Below, one piece after another: positions 1 through 9,077 of a stretch of DNA of 64,000 nucleotides. The DNA is from Methylobacterium nonmethylotrophicum (GTDB taxonomy: Bacteria; Pseudomonadota; Alphaproteobacteria; Rhizobiales; Beijerinckiaceae). The notes beneath the pieces are model-generated. The model worked only from the letters and a program-made list of their open reading frames with translations. It searched no databases and was not told the origin of the DNA. Position 1 is the stretch's first letter. Each line of letters starts with the position of its first letter. The stretch spans positions 1 to 64,000 of the forward strand of contig NZ_SRLB01000028.1 in the NCBI RefSeq assembly GCF_004745635.1, in the 5' to 3' direction. Made by a program: the position numbers and the translations under genes.

Positions 1-89
1 TCCGTCAGCATCGCGTCTCCTCGCTCAAAGCGCGGAAACGCTCACGACCGCAATAGGTTCAAGTGACAACAGGCCCTAGACCGTCTCGG

Positions 90-122
90 CAGAGCGAGGG
101 GAGCGGACTCGTCCTCGCTCTG
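90..122 (-). terminator. Candidate hairpin terminator 3' of the DUF1737 gene
   Basis: A perfect 10-bp inverted repeat (90-99 with 113-122, 13-nt loop) lies four bases past the stop codon of the minus-strand DUF1737 gene. There is no T-tract on that strand, so it may be a transcript-end hairpin rather than an intrinsic terminator. Bases 1-89 hold nothing I recognise. Confidence 0.4.
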
Positions 123-125
123 CTT

Positions 126-320
126 CTACTCCTTGACGACCGACGGCCAGACCACCGCCTGCGCCACGATCACGTCCGTGCCGTTGAAGGTGCAGGAGGG
201 CGAGCCGTAGAGCCTGTAACCCAGCGCCAGCGCCTCCGAGACCCGGCGGCAGAACGCGGCATCGTCCTTGCCGGTGATCAGGCGGTAGGGGAGCATGTCG
301 TTCGGGGGCTTCGTGTCCAA
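126..320 (-). CDS. DUF1737 domain protein
   Basis: This is a small protein of about 64 residues, probably cytosolic, with no signal peptide or membrane segment. The core, from LPYRLITGKDD to the end, matches the DUF1737 pattern as I know it: LPYRLITG, a helix with FCRRVSEALALGYRLYGSP, then a short strand. The family has no established function. I chose the TTG at 320 because a GAGGA sits about seven bases upstream; an ATG at 296 would give 56 residues and is the main alternative. An upstream ATG at 401 runs through a dispersed repeat and is unlikely. The family assignment is fairly secure, the start is not. Confidence 0.7.
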   Translation of the reverse strand: MDTKPPNDMLPYRLITGKDDAAFCRRVSEALALGYRLYGSPSCTFNGTDVIVAQAVVWPSVVKE

Positions 321-330
321 GGCGCGTTCC

Positions 331-454
331 TCGTGATCCGGATGCCGGGATCCATAACCGCGAACGATGCAGAATTCAGCGGAACAGCGACGCCTTGTCA
401 CTCCGCGTCAGCGGTCATGGATCCCGGGTTCCGCTTTCGGGGCCCCGGGATGAC
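331..454. repeat. Dispersed palindromic intergenic repeat, copy 1
   Basis: The segment contains 11-bp inverted arms (345-355 with 417-427, reading CCGGGATCCAT and its complement) and ends in a CCCCGGGATGAC motif. Related elements occur at 22794-22933 and 58120-58214, with a fragment near 61005-61043. It lies between the DUF1737 and LOG genes and has no coding potential I would trust. Confidence 0.6.
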
Positions 455-489
455 CCGGACGATGTCAGGTCCAGGAAACCGGGCGAGGC

Positions 490-1083
490 TCAGAACCGCT
501 CCTCGATGAGCGCCTCGGCCTCCGGCCGCGGCTCCGCCCGGCCGATGGCGGCGCGCAGCATCGGCACCACCTGGTCCGGCTCCTCGGCCACGAGGTAGCT
601 GAGGTCGAGGCCCGGGCGGATGAAGCCGGTGCGGCGCATGTGGTCGAGGAGGGCGAGGAACGGCGCCCAGAAATCGGCCACCGAGAGCAGCAGGATCGGC
701 TTGGCGTGCTGGCCGAGCTGCGACCAGGTCATCTGCTCGACCAGCTCCTCGAGGGTGCCGATGCCGCCCGGCAGCGCCACGAAGGCGTCCGAGCGGTCGA
801 ACATCAGCTTCTTGCGGGTGTGCATGTCGGAGACGACGATCGTCTCCTGCACGTCGTCGAGCATGCGCTCGCGCGACTTGAGGAAGTCCGGGATGATGCC
901 GGTGACGTGGCCGCCATGGTCGAGCACCGCCCGCGCGACGGTGCCCATCAGCCCGACATTGCCGCCGCCATAGACCAGGGCGATTCCGGCCTCCGCCAGG
1001 TTGCGGCCGAGCGACCGCGCCGCCGCCTCGAAGACCGGATCGGACCCGAAACCCGAACCGCAATACACGCACACCGTCCGCAT
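490..1083 (-). CDS. LOG family protein (TIGR00730 type)
   Basis: A 197-residue Rossmann-fold protein of the LOG (Lonely Guy) family. Plant members and several bacterial members are cytokinin riboside 5'-monophosphate phosphoribohydrolases; many bacterial ones act on other nucleotide monophosphates. Visible motifs are GGGNVGLMG (about 39-47), the MHTRKKLMF segment (about 87-95) and the signature PGGIGTLEE (105-113), which carries the catalytic Glu and nucleotide-binding glycines. The ATG at 1083 has GGAGAC just upstream; the frame stays open to 1179, but that extension looks like leader sequence. The exact substrate cannot be read from the sequence. Confidence 0.88.
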   Translation of the reverse strand: MRTVCVYCGSGFGSDPVFEAAARSLGRNLAEAGIALVYGGGNVGLMGTVARAVLDHGGHVTGIIPDFLKSRERMLDDVQETIVVSDMHTRKKLMFDRSDAFVALPGGIGTLEELVEQMTWSQLGQHAKPILLLSVADFWAPFLALLDHMRRTGFIRPGLDLSYLVAEEPDQVVPMLRAAIGRAEPRPEAEALIEERF

Positions 1084-1317
1084 CGAGTCTCCGCACCGTT
1101 CGCAGCCGAAACCGGCTTGTCCTACGCAAATTCCCGGCCGAGCCGGCGCGACTCGCACCGCGTGGTCTCGCCCCGTCACTCCTGTTAATATGAGGGCGAT
1201 GGCGCGGACGTGTCGACCGGAGGCGAAAGGTCGCGCGGCCGCCCGGGACCATCGGCATGAGAGCTGTCGGCCTTTGCGCCGTCGATCTGGGGGACCTGTG
1301 ACCGGGAGTGTTGCGCC

Positions 1318-2664
1318 ATGACGGTGGAGTTGCGGCGAGGGCTTGCCCTCGCGTCCGTCGGCCTCGTCGCGGGGTTCGTGCTCATCGGCGTCGCGGCGAG
1401 CGGCACGCGCCTGTTCTCGCTCGTCTCGCCGGAGACCGCCCCGGCCGAGCCGCCTTCCGCGCCGACCCCGCTGGCCGCCCTCCCGGCGGCGCCCGCGGCG
1501 CCCGCCGCCGCGCCGCCCGTTGCCGCAGCTCCCGCGGGGCCGAGCTTCGACGTCATCCGGGTCGAGCCCGACGGCGCGAGCGTCGTCGCCGGGCGCGGCC
1601 AGCCCGGAGCGACGGTCGAGATGCTGCGCGGCGGTGTGCCCTTCGCCCGCACCCGGGCCGATTCGGCCGGCAACTTCGCGCTGGTGCCGCCCCTCCTGCC
1701 CCCGGGCACCAGCGAGATCACGCTGCGCGCGATCGCACCGGACGGCACCCAGGTGCTCGGCCAGGACAGTGCCGTGGTGGTGGTGGCGCCGGACGGACGC
1801 GGCCGCCCCCTCGTCGCCGTGACCGCCCCCGGCAAGCCGACGGCGGTGCTCTCCCGCCCGGACGAGCCGGTGGCCGGCGCCGCCGGGACACCCGCCGGCT
1901 CCACGACGGTTGCCACCAAGACCCCGGCCGACAAGGCCCCGGCCAACGCCCCGGCGCCGGCCGCGGCCGCGCCGGTCAAGGTCGTCAGCGTCGATGCCGA
2001 GGCGGGCGGGCGGCTCTACGTGACCGCCCAGGGGGCGCCCAAGGCGGCCCTGCGCCTCTACCTCAACGACACGCTGGTCGCCCCCGGGCAGGCCGGACCC
2101 GACGGCCGCATCGCCTTCACGATCGGGCGCGGGGTCAAGCCCGGCGACTACCGGGTGCGGATCGATCAGGTCGATCCGGCCTCCGGCGCGGTCAGGACGC
2201 GGGCCGAGACCGCCTTCGCGGTGCCGCCGAACCTCGAGCCGCCGCCCGCCATCGGCCGTCCGGTCCCCGGCGCGGCCGCCGAGGCGCCCGGGCGGGTCGC
2301 CCCCCAGCCGATGCTGCGCGGCGCTCCGCCCGCGGAGGCGCCCGCCGCCGCGCCGGCGCAGACCGCCGATGCGCCCGCTGCGGCACCCCCGGCGCCCCGG
2401 TCCCCGGCGGCCGAGACCGCGCTCGCCGATGCCGGCACGGTGTTCGTGCCCGGCATCGGCACCGCGAAGGTCACCCGCGGCGACAACCTCTGGAGCATCA
2501 GCCGCAAGGCCTATGGCAAGGGCTTCCGCTACACCGTGATCTTCGGTGCCAACCAGGGCCAGATCCGCGACCCCAACCGGATCTATCCCGGCCAGGTCTT
2601 CGTGCTGCCCGGCGAGGCGCCGCCGGTGCAGGGGCAGGCGCGGGAGCCGGGCAACCGGGGCTGA
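1318..2664 (+). CDS. LysM peptidoglycan-binding protein with Ala/Pro-rich linkers
   Basis: A 448-residue protein. A hydrophobic segment at about residues 8-30 looks like a membrane anchor or uncleaved signal. Two Ig-like/bacterial-adhesion style segments follow, separated by low-complexity Ala/Pro linkers. The C-terminus holds a LysM motif at about 385-433 (VTRGDNLWSISRKAYG, then NRIYPGQVFVLPG), the carbohydrate-binding module that holds proteins to peptidoglycan. No hydrolase domain is visible, so a cell-wall structural or scaffolding role is inferred. It is convergent with the methyltransferase at 2708. Confidence 0.85.
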   Translation: MTVELRRGLALASVGLVAGFVLIGVAASGTRLFSLVSPETAPAEPPSAPTPLAALPAAPAAPAAAPPVAAAPAGPSFDVIRVEPDGASVVAGRGQPGATVEMLRGGVPFARTRADSAGNFALVPPLLPPGTSEITLRAIAPDGTQVLGQDSAVVVVAPDGRGRPLVAVTAPGKPTAVLSRPDEPVAGAAGTPAGSTTVATKTPADKAPANAPAPAAAAPVKVVSVDAEAGGRLYVTAQGAPKAALRLYLNDTLVAPGQAGPDGRIAFTIGRGVKPGDYRVRIDQVDPASGAVRTRAETAFAVPPNLEPPPAIGRPVPGAAAEAPGRVAPQPMLRGAPPAEAPAAAPAQTADAPAAAPPAPRSPAAETALADAGTVFVPGIGTAKVTRGDNLWSISRKAYGKGFRYTVIFGANQGQIRDPNRIYPGQVFVLPGEAPPVQGQAREPGNRG

Positions 2665-2685
2665 CGGCCCGCATCGTCATCGACC

Positions 2686-2704
2686 GGCCGGCTCGTGCCG
2701 GCCG
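2686..2704. terminator. Candidate bidirectional hairpin between convergent genes
   Basis: A GC-rich stem of seven to eight pairs (2686-2692 with 2697-2703, TCGT loop) sits in the 43-bp gap between the LysM gene (+) and the methyltransferase gene (-). There is no T-run, so the terminator call rests on stem strength and position. Confidence 0.45.
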
Positions 2705-2707
2705 CAC

Positions 2708-3628
2708 TCAGCCGGCGCGCTGGATCAGCGTGGCGTCGAGCAGGTCGTCGAAGCCCCGCTCCTTGAAGCCGAGCACCAGCGCGTCGGTCCGCTCCTCGAC
2801 GACCCGCATCAGCCAGGACGGCGCCGCGTAGCTGCCGCCGTAGCTCTGGCCGTAGAGCTTGGTCCAGCTGCGCACCTCGCTGTAGCCGAAGCCGTGCCGG
2901 GCGTAGTCGCCCTCCAGCGCCCGCAGCCGGTAGGAGACCTTCGGTCCGCCGAGCCGCGACAGCGCCGCCCGCCACCAGCGCAGAGGCACCAGCCCCTCGT
3001 CCCGGTCCTGCCGCTCCGAGAGGGCTGCCCAGTTGCGGCCCGCGGAGGTCAGGACCAGCACGCCGCCGGGGGCGAGGGCGTCGATCATCACGTTGGTCGC
3101 CCGGGCGAAGAGCGCCGCGTCGAAATGCGTCACCAGGGAGCCGACGAAGATCAGGTCGTAGGAGCCGGGCAGCGGGGCGGAGAAATCCGGGCTGCTCTCG
3201 ATCGCGCGCACGCCGAACTGCGCCACCACGTCCGCCACCTTGCGGGCGTCGAGATCGGCGACCGCGATCTCGGCCTCGGGGAAGAACGTGACGAGGTGGC
3301 GCGTCACCCGCCCGCCGCCGCAGGGCAGGTCGAGGATCCGCGTCGGGTCGGTGCGCCCGCTCAGCAGCATCGCCTCGGTGATCAGGCGCAGGGCCGAGAG
3401 GCCGACGCCCCGGTAATGCGCCCGGCCCTCGGGCGTGTCGACCAGCATGTCGTCATGGGCCGAGACCTCCGGGTCGACGGTCGCCGCCTCGTAACGCCGC
3501 CAGCGGGCGAGGCAGCGTTCCAGCACCGCGGCCGTCCCGGCCTCGCCCCAGGACGGGGACCCGTGCACGGGCAGCAGGGCCGGCCCGGTGCGGGGGCGCC
3601 GAACATCGCGGGGTGACGGGAGAAGCAT
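2708..3628 (-). CDS. Class I SAM-dependent methyltransferase
   Basis: About 306 residues with a Rossmann methyltransferase core. Motif I reads ILDLPCGGGRVTRHL, followed by a VADLDARK acidic strand, a YDLIFVGSLVTHF motif and an APGGVLVLTS strand. The sequence has no signal peptide. The substrate is unknown; the long C-terminal part after the core, rich in Trp and Tyr, may bind it. The start is uncertain: ATGs at 3628 and 3661 are both possible and neither has a strong ribosome binding site. The gene is divergent from the ABC exporter at 3921, with about 290 bp between. Confidence 0.75.
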   Translation of the reverse strand: MLLPSPRDVRRPRTGPALLPVHGSPSWGEAGTAAVLERCLARWRRYEAATVDPEVSAHDDMLVDTPEGRAHYRGVGLSALRLITEAMLLSGRTDPTRILDLPCGGGRVTRHLVTFFPEAEIAVADLDARKVADVVAQFGVRAIESSPDFSAPLPGSYDLIFVGSLVTHFDAALFARATNVMIDALAPGGVLVLTSAGRNWAALSERQDRDEGLVPLRWWRAALSRLGGPKVSYRLRALEGDYARHGFGYSEVRSWTKLYGQSYGGSYAAPSWLMRVVEERTDALVLGFKERGFDDLLDATLIQRAG

Positions 3629-3920
3629 GGACGATCCGGACGGTGGGGAGAGGACACGCATCGACCGCCCGGGACGGGACACCGCCCCGGCCGCGAGCGC
3701 CGACGGGCCGGGACCGCTCGCGCCGGCGCGGTCGGAACGCCGCCCTTCTAATCGGATTGGCGCTGGCCTGCCAACGCTTCGCCGGTTCGGTCCTCGCGGC
3801 GGGAGCGGCGGCCTGCGGCGCCAAGAGCGTCCCGGCCGCAAGGCCGTGCCGCGTCGGGCGCGCTGTCTCGATTCTCCGACTTGGCCTATATGCGGCGCCG
3901 ATCTCCTCCGGAACCGGCCC

Positions 3921-5918
3921 GTGCCCAGCAAAAAGACCCAACCGGCCGAGCCCGAGCGGCCCGGCCTCGTCGAGACCTACCGCCGCCTCTGGCCCTATCT
4001 CTGGCCCCATGGTCGCCCCGACCTGCAGCGGCGCGTCTTCATCGCCTTCGGCCTCCTGCTCGTCGCCAAGGTGGTCACCCTGGCGATGCCGTTCACCTTC
4101 AAGTGGGCGACCGACGCCCTGGTGGCGGTGGTGGGGGGCCAAGGCGGCGGGGTGACGGGCGGCGGGGTGACGGGCGGCGGGGCGAAGGACGGCGCGGTGC
4201 CGACCGGGATCTGGGCGGCGCCGGCGCTGATGATCCTGCTCTACGGCGCTACCCGGATCGCCATGTCCCTGCTGACGCAGGTGCGCGACGGCCTCTTCGC
4301 GAAGGTCGCCATGCACGCCGTCCGGCGCCTCGCGCTGCAGACCTTCCGGCACATGCACCAACTGTCCCTGCGCTTCCACCTCGAGCGCAAGACCGGCGGC
4401 CTGACCCGGGTGCTCGAGCGCGGCCGCAACGGCATCGAGGAATTGTCGCGCCTGATGGTGCTGACCCTGGTGCCGACCATCGTCGAGTTCCTGCTGGTGC
4501 TGGGCACGCTGGCCTACGAGTTCGACCTCCTCTACTCGGTCGTGGTCCTCGTCATGGTGGCGGCCTATCTCGGCTACACCTACAAGGCCACGGAATGGCG
4601 CATCGCCATCCGCCGGCGGATGAACGATTCCGACACCGACGCCAACACCAAGGCGGTCGATTCGCTCCTCAACTACGAGACGGTCAAGTATTTCGGCGCG
4701 GAAGCGCGCGAGACCGCCCGCTACGACCAGTCGATGGCCCGCTACGAGAAGGCCTCGACCCAGACCTACGTCTCCCTCGCGGTGCTCAACGCCGGCCAGG
4801 CGGTGATCTTCACGATCGGCATGAGCGTGGTGATGTGGCTGGCCGCCCGCGACATCATGGCCGGGCGGGCGACGATCGGCGGTTTCGTGCTGGTCAACAC
4901 GATGCTGGTGCAGCTCTCGATGCCGCTCAACTTCATGGGCATGATCTATCGCGAGATCAAGCAGGCGCTGATCGACATCGACGACATGTTCAGGATCCTG
5001 CACCGCAACCCGGAGATCGCCGACCGGCCGGGCGCCGCCCCGCTGGCGGTGTCCGACGCGGTGGTGCGCTTCGAGGACGTGCACTTCGCCTACGTGCCCG
5101 AGCGGCCGATCCTGCGCGGCATCAGCTTTACGGTGCCGGCCGGGCGCACGGTCGCGATCGTCGGCCCGTCCGGCGCCGGAAAATCCACCCTGTCGCGCCT
5201 GCTGTTCCGGTTCTACGAGCCGCAAGGAGGCCGCATCACGATCGATGGCCAGGACATCGCCGGCGTGCAGCAGGATTCCTTGCGCGCCGCCATCGGCATG
5301 GTGCCGCAGGACACGGTGCTGTTCAACGACACGATCGGCTACAATGTCCGGTACGGCCGCTGGGAGGCCTCGGAGGAGGAGGTGCGGGAGGCCGCAACCC
5401 TCGCCCAGATCGACCGCTTCATCGCCGCCCTGCCGGAGGGCTACGACACGCCGGTCGGCGAGCGCGGCCTGAAGCTCTCCGGCGGCGAGAAGCAGCGCGT
5501 CGCCATCGCCCGCACCATCCTGAAGGGCCCGCCGATCCTCGTCCTCGACGAGGCGACCTCGGCGCTCGATTCCTTCACCGAGCGCGAGATCCAGGACGCC
5601 CTCGACCGGGTGAGCCGCGGCCGCACCACCCTCGTCATCGCCCACCGCCTCTCGACGGTGGTCGGCGCCGACGAGATCATCGTCCTCGACCAGGGCCGCA
5701 TCGCCGAGCGCGGCACCCATCTGGCGCTGCTCGCGCAGGGCGGCGTCTACGCGGCGATGTGGAACCGCCAGCGCGAGGCGGAGGCCGCCCGCGAGGCGCT
5801 CAAGCGCGCGGAAGCGCAAGAAGCCGAGCACTCGGGCGAGAGCCTGCGCCAGCACCTCGAGCCGGGCGAGATCGCAGGTCCTGTTGCCAAGGCGCCCGAG
5901 CCCGCCTCGGTGACGTGA
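3921..5918 (+). CDS. Atm1/HMT1-type ABC exporter (fused permease and ATPase)
   Basis: A 665-residue half-transporter with an N-terminal six-helix ABC exporter domain and a C-terminal nucleotide-binding domain. The NYETVKYFGAEA stretch in the membrane domain is characteristic of the Atm1 (ABCB7) group, which exports glutathione-linked sulfur or metal species. In the ATPase, Walker A GPSGAGKST is at about 415, the LSGGEKQR signature at about 519, and Walker B with D-loop ILVLDEATSALD at about 539. A GTG at 3921 is the likely start: the frame is open upstream but that sequence is not protein-like. A periplasmic or inter-helix loop carries a Gly-rich 15-bp tandem repeat (4143-4187). Confidence 0.88.
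   Translation: MPSKKTQPAEPERPGLVETYRRLWPYLWPHGRPDLQRRVFIAFGLLLVAKVVTLAMPFTFKWATDALVAVVGGQGGGVTGGGVTGGGAKDGAVPTGIWAAPALMILLYGATRIAMSLLTQVRDGLFAKVAMHAVRRLALQTFRHMHQLSLRFHLERKTGGLTRVLERGRNGIEELSRLMVLTLVPTIVEFLLVLGTLAYEFDLLYSVVVLVMVAAYLGYTYKATEWRIAIRRRMNDSDTDANTKAVDSLLNYETVKYFGAEARETARYDQSMARYEKASTQTYVSLAVLNAGQAVIFTIGMSVVMWLAARDIMAGRATIGGFVLVNTMLVQLSMPLNFMGMIYREIKQALIDIDDMFRILHRNPEIADRPGAAPLAVSDAVVRFEDVHFAYVPERPILRGISFTVPAGRTVAIVGPSGAGKSTLSRLLFRFYEPQGGRITIDGQDIAGVQQDSLRAAIGMVPQDTVLFNDTIGYNVRYGRWEASEEEVREAATLAQIDRFIAALPEGYDTPVGERGLKLSGGEKQRVAIARTILKGPPILVLDEATSALDSFTEREIQDALDRVSRGRTTLVIAHRLSTVVGADEIIVLDQGRIAERGTHLALLAQGGVYAAMWNRQREAEAAREALKRAEAQEAEHSGESLRQHLEPGEIAGPVAKAPEPASVT
4143..4187 (+). repeat. 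15-bp in-frame tandem repeat
   Basis: Three consecutive copies of a 15-bp unit (4143-4157, 4158-4172, 4173-4187; the third diverges at its end) encode a GGGVT-type repeat inside a loop of the Atm1-type exporter. The unit length keeps the frame, so copy number can vary without destroying the protein. Confidence 0.8.
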
Positions 5919-5986
5919 GGCGCCCGCCCTGCACCTCCTCTTAAAGGCGGCCGGCTAGACTGGAGGGGTTCTCGCCGGACCCGCCC

Positions 5987-8263
5987 ATGCCGACCACCAC
6001 GCTCCGCGACGCGGCCCCCCGCCTCAGCCCGGTCCTCGCCCGTGCACAGATCCCGGCGGCGGCGGCCGCGCTGCTGCTGTCGGCGTTCCTGCTGTTCTCG
6101 GTCCAGCCGATGTTCACCAAGCTGGTGCTGCCCCGCCTCGGCGGCAGCCCGGCGACTTGGTCGGTCGCCCTGGTGGTGTTCCAGGCCCTGCTGCTCGGCG
6201 GCTACCTCTACGCCCACCTGCTCGCCCGGTGGTTCGGCACCCGGGCGGCGCTCCTCCTGCATCTCGCCCTGATGCTCGTCGCTGGTCTCAGCCTGCCGAT
6301 CGGCGTGCCGGCGGGCTTCGGCCACCCGCCGGCGGAGGACCAGGCGCTCTGGCTCGTCGGGCTGTTCGCGACGGCGGTCGGGCTGCCGTTCTTCGCCCTC
6401 TCGGCGAACGGCCCGCTGCTCCAGGCCTGGTTCGCCCGCTCCGGCCATGCCCGCTCCGGCAACCCCTATTTCCTCTACGCCGCCTCGAATCTCGGCTCGT
6501 TTGCGGCCCTCGTCGCCTATCCGGTGCTGATCGAGCCGATCCTGCCACTGCGGCTGCAGGCCGAGGCCTGGTTCGCCGGGTTCGTCGTCCTCGGCGGTCT
6601 CATCCTGGCCTCAGGCCTCGCCTCGGGGGCGGGCGGACCGAGCGAGACGGCGGTGGGGGCGGCGGCGCCGGCCTCGGCCGCACCGGGCTGGCGCCGGCGC
6701 GGCGCCTGGATCGGGCTCGCGCTCGTGCCCTCCGCCCTCCTGGTCTCGGTCACCGCCCATATCTCGACCGACGTCGCGGCCGCACCCTTCCTGTGGGTCG
6801 TCCCGCTCGCGCTCTTCCTCCTCACCTTCGTGGTCGCGTTCCGGGACGGCATGGCTCTGCCCGGCCGCGCGCTGCTCGGTCTCCAGGTCTGGGGCACGGC
6901 GCTGGCGCTCGCGAGCACCATCCTCGGCTTCGGGCTCTGGGGCGGGCTCGCGCTCCATCTCGGCCTGTTCGTCGTCAGCGCCCTGATCTGCCACGCCACG
7001 CTCTACCACCTGCGCCCGGCCCCGGACCGGCTGACCGAGTTCTACGTCTGCGTCTCCCTCGGCGGCGTGCTCGGCGGCATCGCCTGCGGGCTCGCCGCGC
7101 CCCAGGTCTTCTCGCGGGTGGTCGAGTACCCGCTCCTCATCGTCGCCGCCCTGGCCTGCCGGCCGGGCTTCTTTGCCGGCGGCGCCCGCGCCTGGCTTGC
7201 CGAGGCCGGGCCGATCGCCCTGGCCGGCTTTGCCGCCGCCGCGATCATGGTGCTCGCCGGACAGGCGCTCGGGGTCGCCGCCCTGCCGCAACTCCTCGTC
7301 CTCGCCGGAGCCGGCCTGCTGGCGGCGAGCTGGCGCCAGCCGCACCGCCTGGCGGTGGCGGCCCTGCTCGCGCTTGCGGCCTGCCTGTCCGCGATGCGGG
7401 CGGACTCGGCGGTCAGCCTGCGGTCGTTCTTCGGCGTCCACCGGATCGTCGAGACGCCGGACGGGCAGGTGCGCCTGCTCATGCACGGCACCACCGCGCA
7501 CGGGGCGATGCGCCTCAGGAACCCGGACGGCACGCCCGCCGACGGCACGCCCGAGACCCTCGTCTACTACACGCCGGAGGGGCCGCTCGGCACTGCGATC
7601 CGGGCGGCTCGCGCGGCGCGGGGCGGCTCGCTCGGCTCTGTCGCGGTGGTCGGCCTCGGCACCGGCAGCCTCGCCTGCCATCGGGCGGGAGCGGAGGCCT
7701 GGCGCTTCTACGAGATCGACCCGGCCGTGGCGCGCATCGCCCGGGATCCCGCGCGGTTCCGCTTCCTCTCGGCCTGCGGCCCCGACATGCCGGTCGTGCT
7801 GGGCGATGCCCGCCTGACCCTCGCCGACGCCCCGGGCGGGCCGGGCGGGCTCGGCCTCCTCATGATCGACGCCTTCTCGTCCGACGCGATCCCGGCCCAC
7901 CTCCTCACCCGCGAGGCCCTGGCGCTCTACCTCGCCAGGCTGGCGCCCGACGGCGTGCTGGTGATGCACATCACCAACCGCCACCTCGATCTCGGCCGCA
8001 TCGTGGCCCGGGTCGGGGCGGAGTTCGGCCTGTCCACGTACGTTGCCCGGGAAACCTTCGCCTTCGACGCGGTGCGGTTCCGGGCGCCGGCCACGGTCGC
8101 GGTGCTGGCCCGCGACCCGGCCCATCTCGGTGCGCTCGCCGCCGATCCGGCCTGGGTGCGGATCGCCCCGGACATGAGCCGGCGGCCCTGGACCGACGAT
8201 TTCTCCAACATCCTCCAGGCGATGGCCGACAAGCTGGCGCTCCCGCGTCCTTCGAACGATTGA
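5987..8263 (+). CDS. Fused MFS-like / spermidine synthase-like membrane protein
   Basis: A 758-residue protein. The N-terminal ~450 residues form a run of hydrophobic helices beginning LLLSAFLLFSVQPMFTKLVL, the hallmark of the fused MFS/spermidine synthase group. The C-terminal ~280 residues resemble the spermidine synthase fold: a VAVVGLGTGSLACHRA glycine loop, an FYEIDP acidic strand and GLLMIDAFSSDAIPAHLLT. Whether such fusions make polyamines is unproven; many lack complete substrate residues. The gene starts with ATG at 5987, 68 bp after the ABC exporter, and precedes psd by 86 bp. Confidence 0.85.
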   Translation: MPTTTLRDAAPRLSPVLARAQIPAAAAALLLSAFLLFSVQPMFTKLVLPRLGGSPATWSVALVVFQALLLGGYLYAHLLARWFGTRAALLLHLALMLVAGLSLPIGVPAGFGHPPAEDQALWLVGLFATAVGLPFFALSANGPLLQAWFARSGHARSGNPYFLYAASNLGSFAALVAYPVLIEPILPLRLQAEAWFAGFVVLGGLILASGLASGAGGPSETAVGAAAPASAAPGWRRRGAWIGLALVPSALLVSVTAHISTDVAAAPFLWVVPLALFLLTFVVAFRDGMALPGRALLGLQVWGTALALASTILGFGLWGGLALHLGLFVVSALICHATLYHLRPAPDRLTEFYVCVSLGGVLGGIACGLAAPQVFSRVVEYPLLIVAALACRPGFFAGGARAWLAEAGPIALAGFAAAAIMVLAGQALGVAALPQLLVLAGAGLLAASWRQPHRLAVAALLALAACLSAMRADSAVSLRSFFGVHRIVETPDGQVRLLMHGTTAHGAMRLRNPDGTPADGTPETLVYYTPEGPLGTAIRAARAARGGSLGSVAVVGLGTGSLACHRAGAEAWRFYEIDPAVARIARDPARFRFLSACGPDMPVVLGDARLTLADAPGGPGGLGLLMIDAFSSDAIPAHLLTREALALYLARLAPDGVLVMHITNRHLDLGRIVARVGAEFGLSTYVARETFAFDAVRFRAPATVAVLARDPAHLGALAADPAWVRIAPDMSRRPWTDDFSNILQAMADKLALPRPSND

Positions 8264-8349
8264 CGCCGGGCCACGCGCCTGCCATCCGCGGGCGCTGAAC
8301 CGGGCGCGTTCGCGCCCGGATCGAGGCCCGAGGATTCACCCGAGGACTT

Positions 8350-9063
8350 ATGACCGACCTGTTCGAGACGATCCGCCGCGTGCTGGTGCCGATCCACAAG
8401 GAGGGCTACCCCTTCATCGCGATCGGCATCGTGCTGACGGTGCTGGCCGGCACCTTCGTGCAGTTCCTCGGCTGGATCTTCCTGCTCCTCACCCTCTGGG
8501 TCTGCTACTTCTTCCGCGACCCCGAGCGGATCGTGCCGGTGGGCGAGGGGCTGGTGGTCTCGCCGGCGGACGGGCGGGTGAACCTGATCAGCACCGTGCT
8601 GCCGCCCTCCGAGCTCGACCTGCCCTCCGAGCCGATGCTGCGCATCTCGGTGTTCATGAACGTGTTCGACTGCCACGTGAACCGGGTGCCGGTCACCGGC
8701 CGCATCGACCAGGTCCACTACACGCCGGGCCTCTTCCTCAACGCCGAGCTCGACAAGGCGAGCGAGGACAACGAGCGCAACGGCCTCGTCATCGAGACCC
8801 GGCAGGGGGCGGAGACGGTCCGCATCGGCGTGGTGCAGATCGCCGGCCTGGTGGCGCGGCGCATCGTCGACTGGATCAAGCCCGGCGACGACCTCGTGGT
8901 CGGCGACCGCTTCGGCCTGATCCGCTTCGGCTCGCGGGTCGACGTCTACCTGCCGGCCGGCACCCGGGTGATGGTCGGCCTCGGCCAGAAGGCGGTGGCG
9001 GGCGAGACCGTGCTGGCCGACCTGCGCGGGGCCGGCCCGGTGCGGCAGTTCCGCCGCGTCTGA
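8350..9063 (+). CDS. psd: Phosphatidylserine decarboxylase proenzyme
   Basis: A 237-residue short-form proenzyme. It converts phosphatidylserine to phosphatidylethanolamine at the inner membrane. Two hydrophobic helices near residues 20-55 anchor it. The sequence shows PADGRV, the conserved NVFDCHVNRVPVTG block and a self-cleavage site FGS, with the pyruvoyl-forming serine at residue 195. Its length matches the Rhizobiales-type enzyme. It lies 14 bp upstream of pssA, so the two consecutive steps of phosphatidylethanolamine synthesis are encoded together. Confidence 0.95.
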   Translation: MTDLFETIRRVLVPIHKEGYPFIAIGIVLTVLAGTFVQFLGWIFLLLTLWVCYFFRDPERIVPVGEGLVVSPADGRVNLISTVLPPSELDLPSEPMLRISVFMNVFDCHVNRVPVTGRIDQVHYTPGLFLNAELDKASEDNERNGLVIETRQGAETVRIGVVQIAGLVARRIVDWIKPGDDLVVGDRFGLIRFGSRVDVYLPAGTRVMVGLGQKAVAGETVLADLRGAGPVRQFRRV

Positions 9064-9077
9064 CAGGGAGGGACGGC

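Noticed and set aside
1..89. A gene fragment at the left edge
   Set aside because: No frame shows recognisable protein sequence in these 89 bases.
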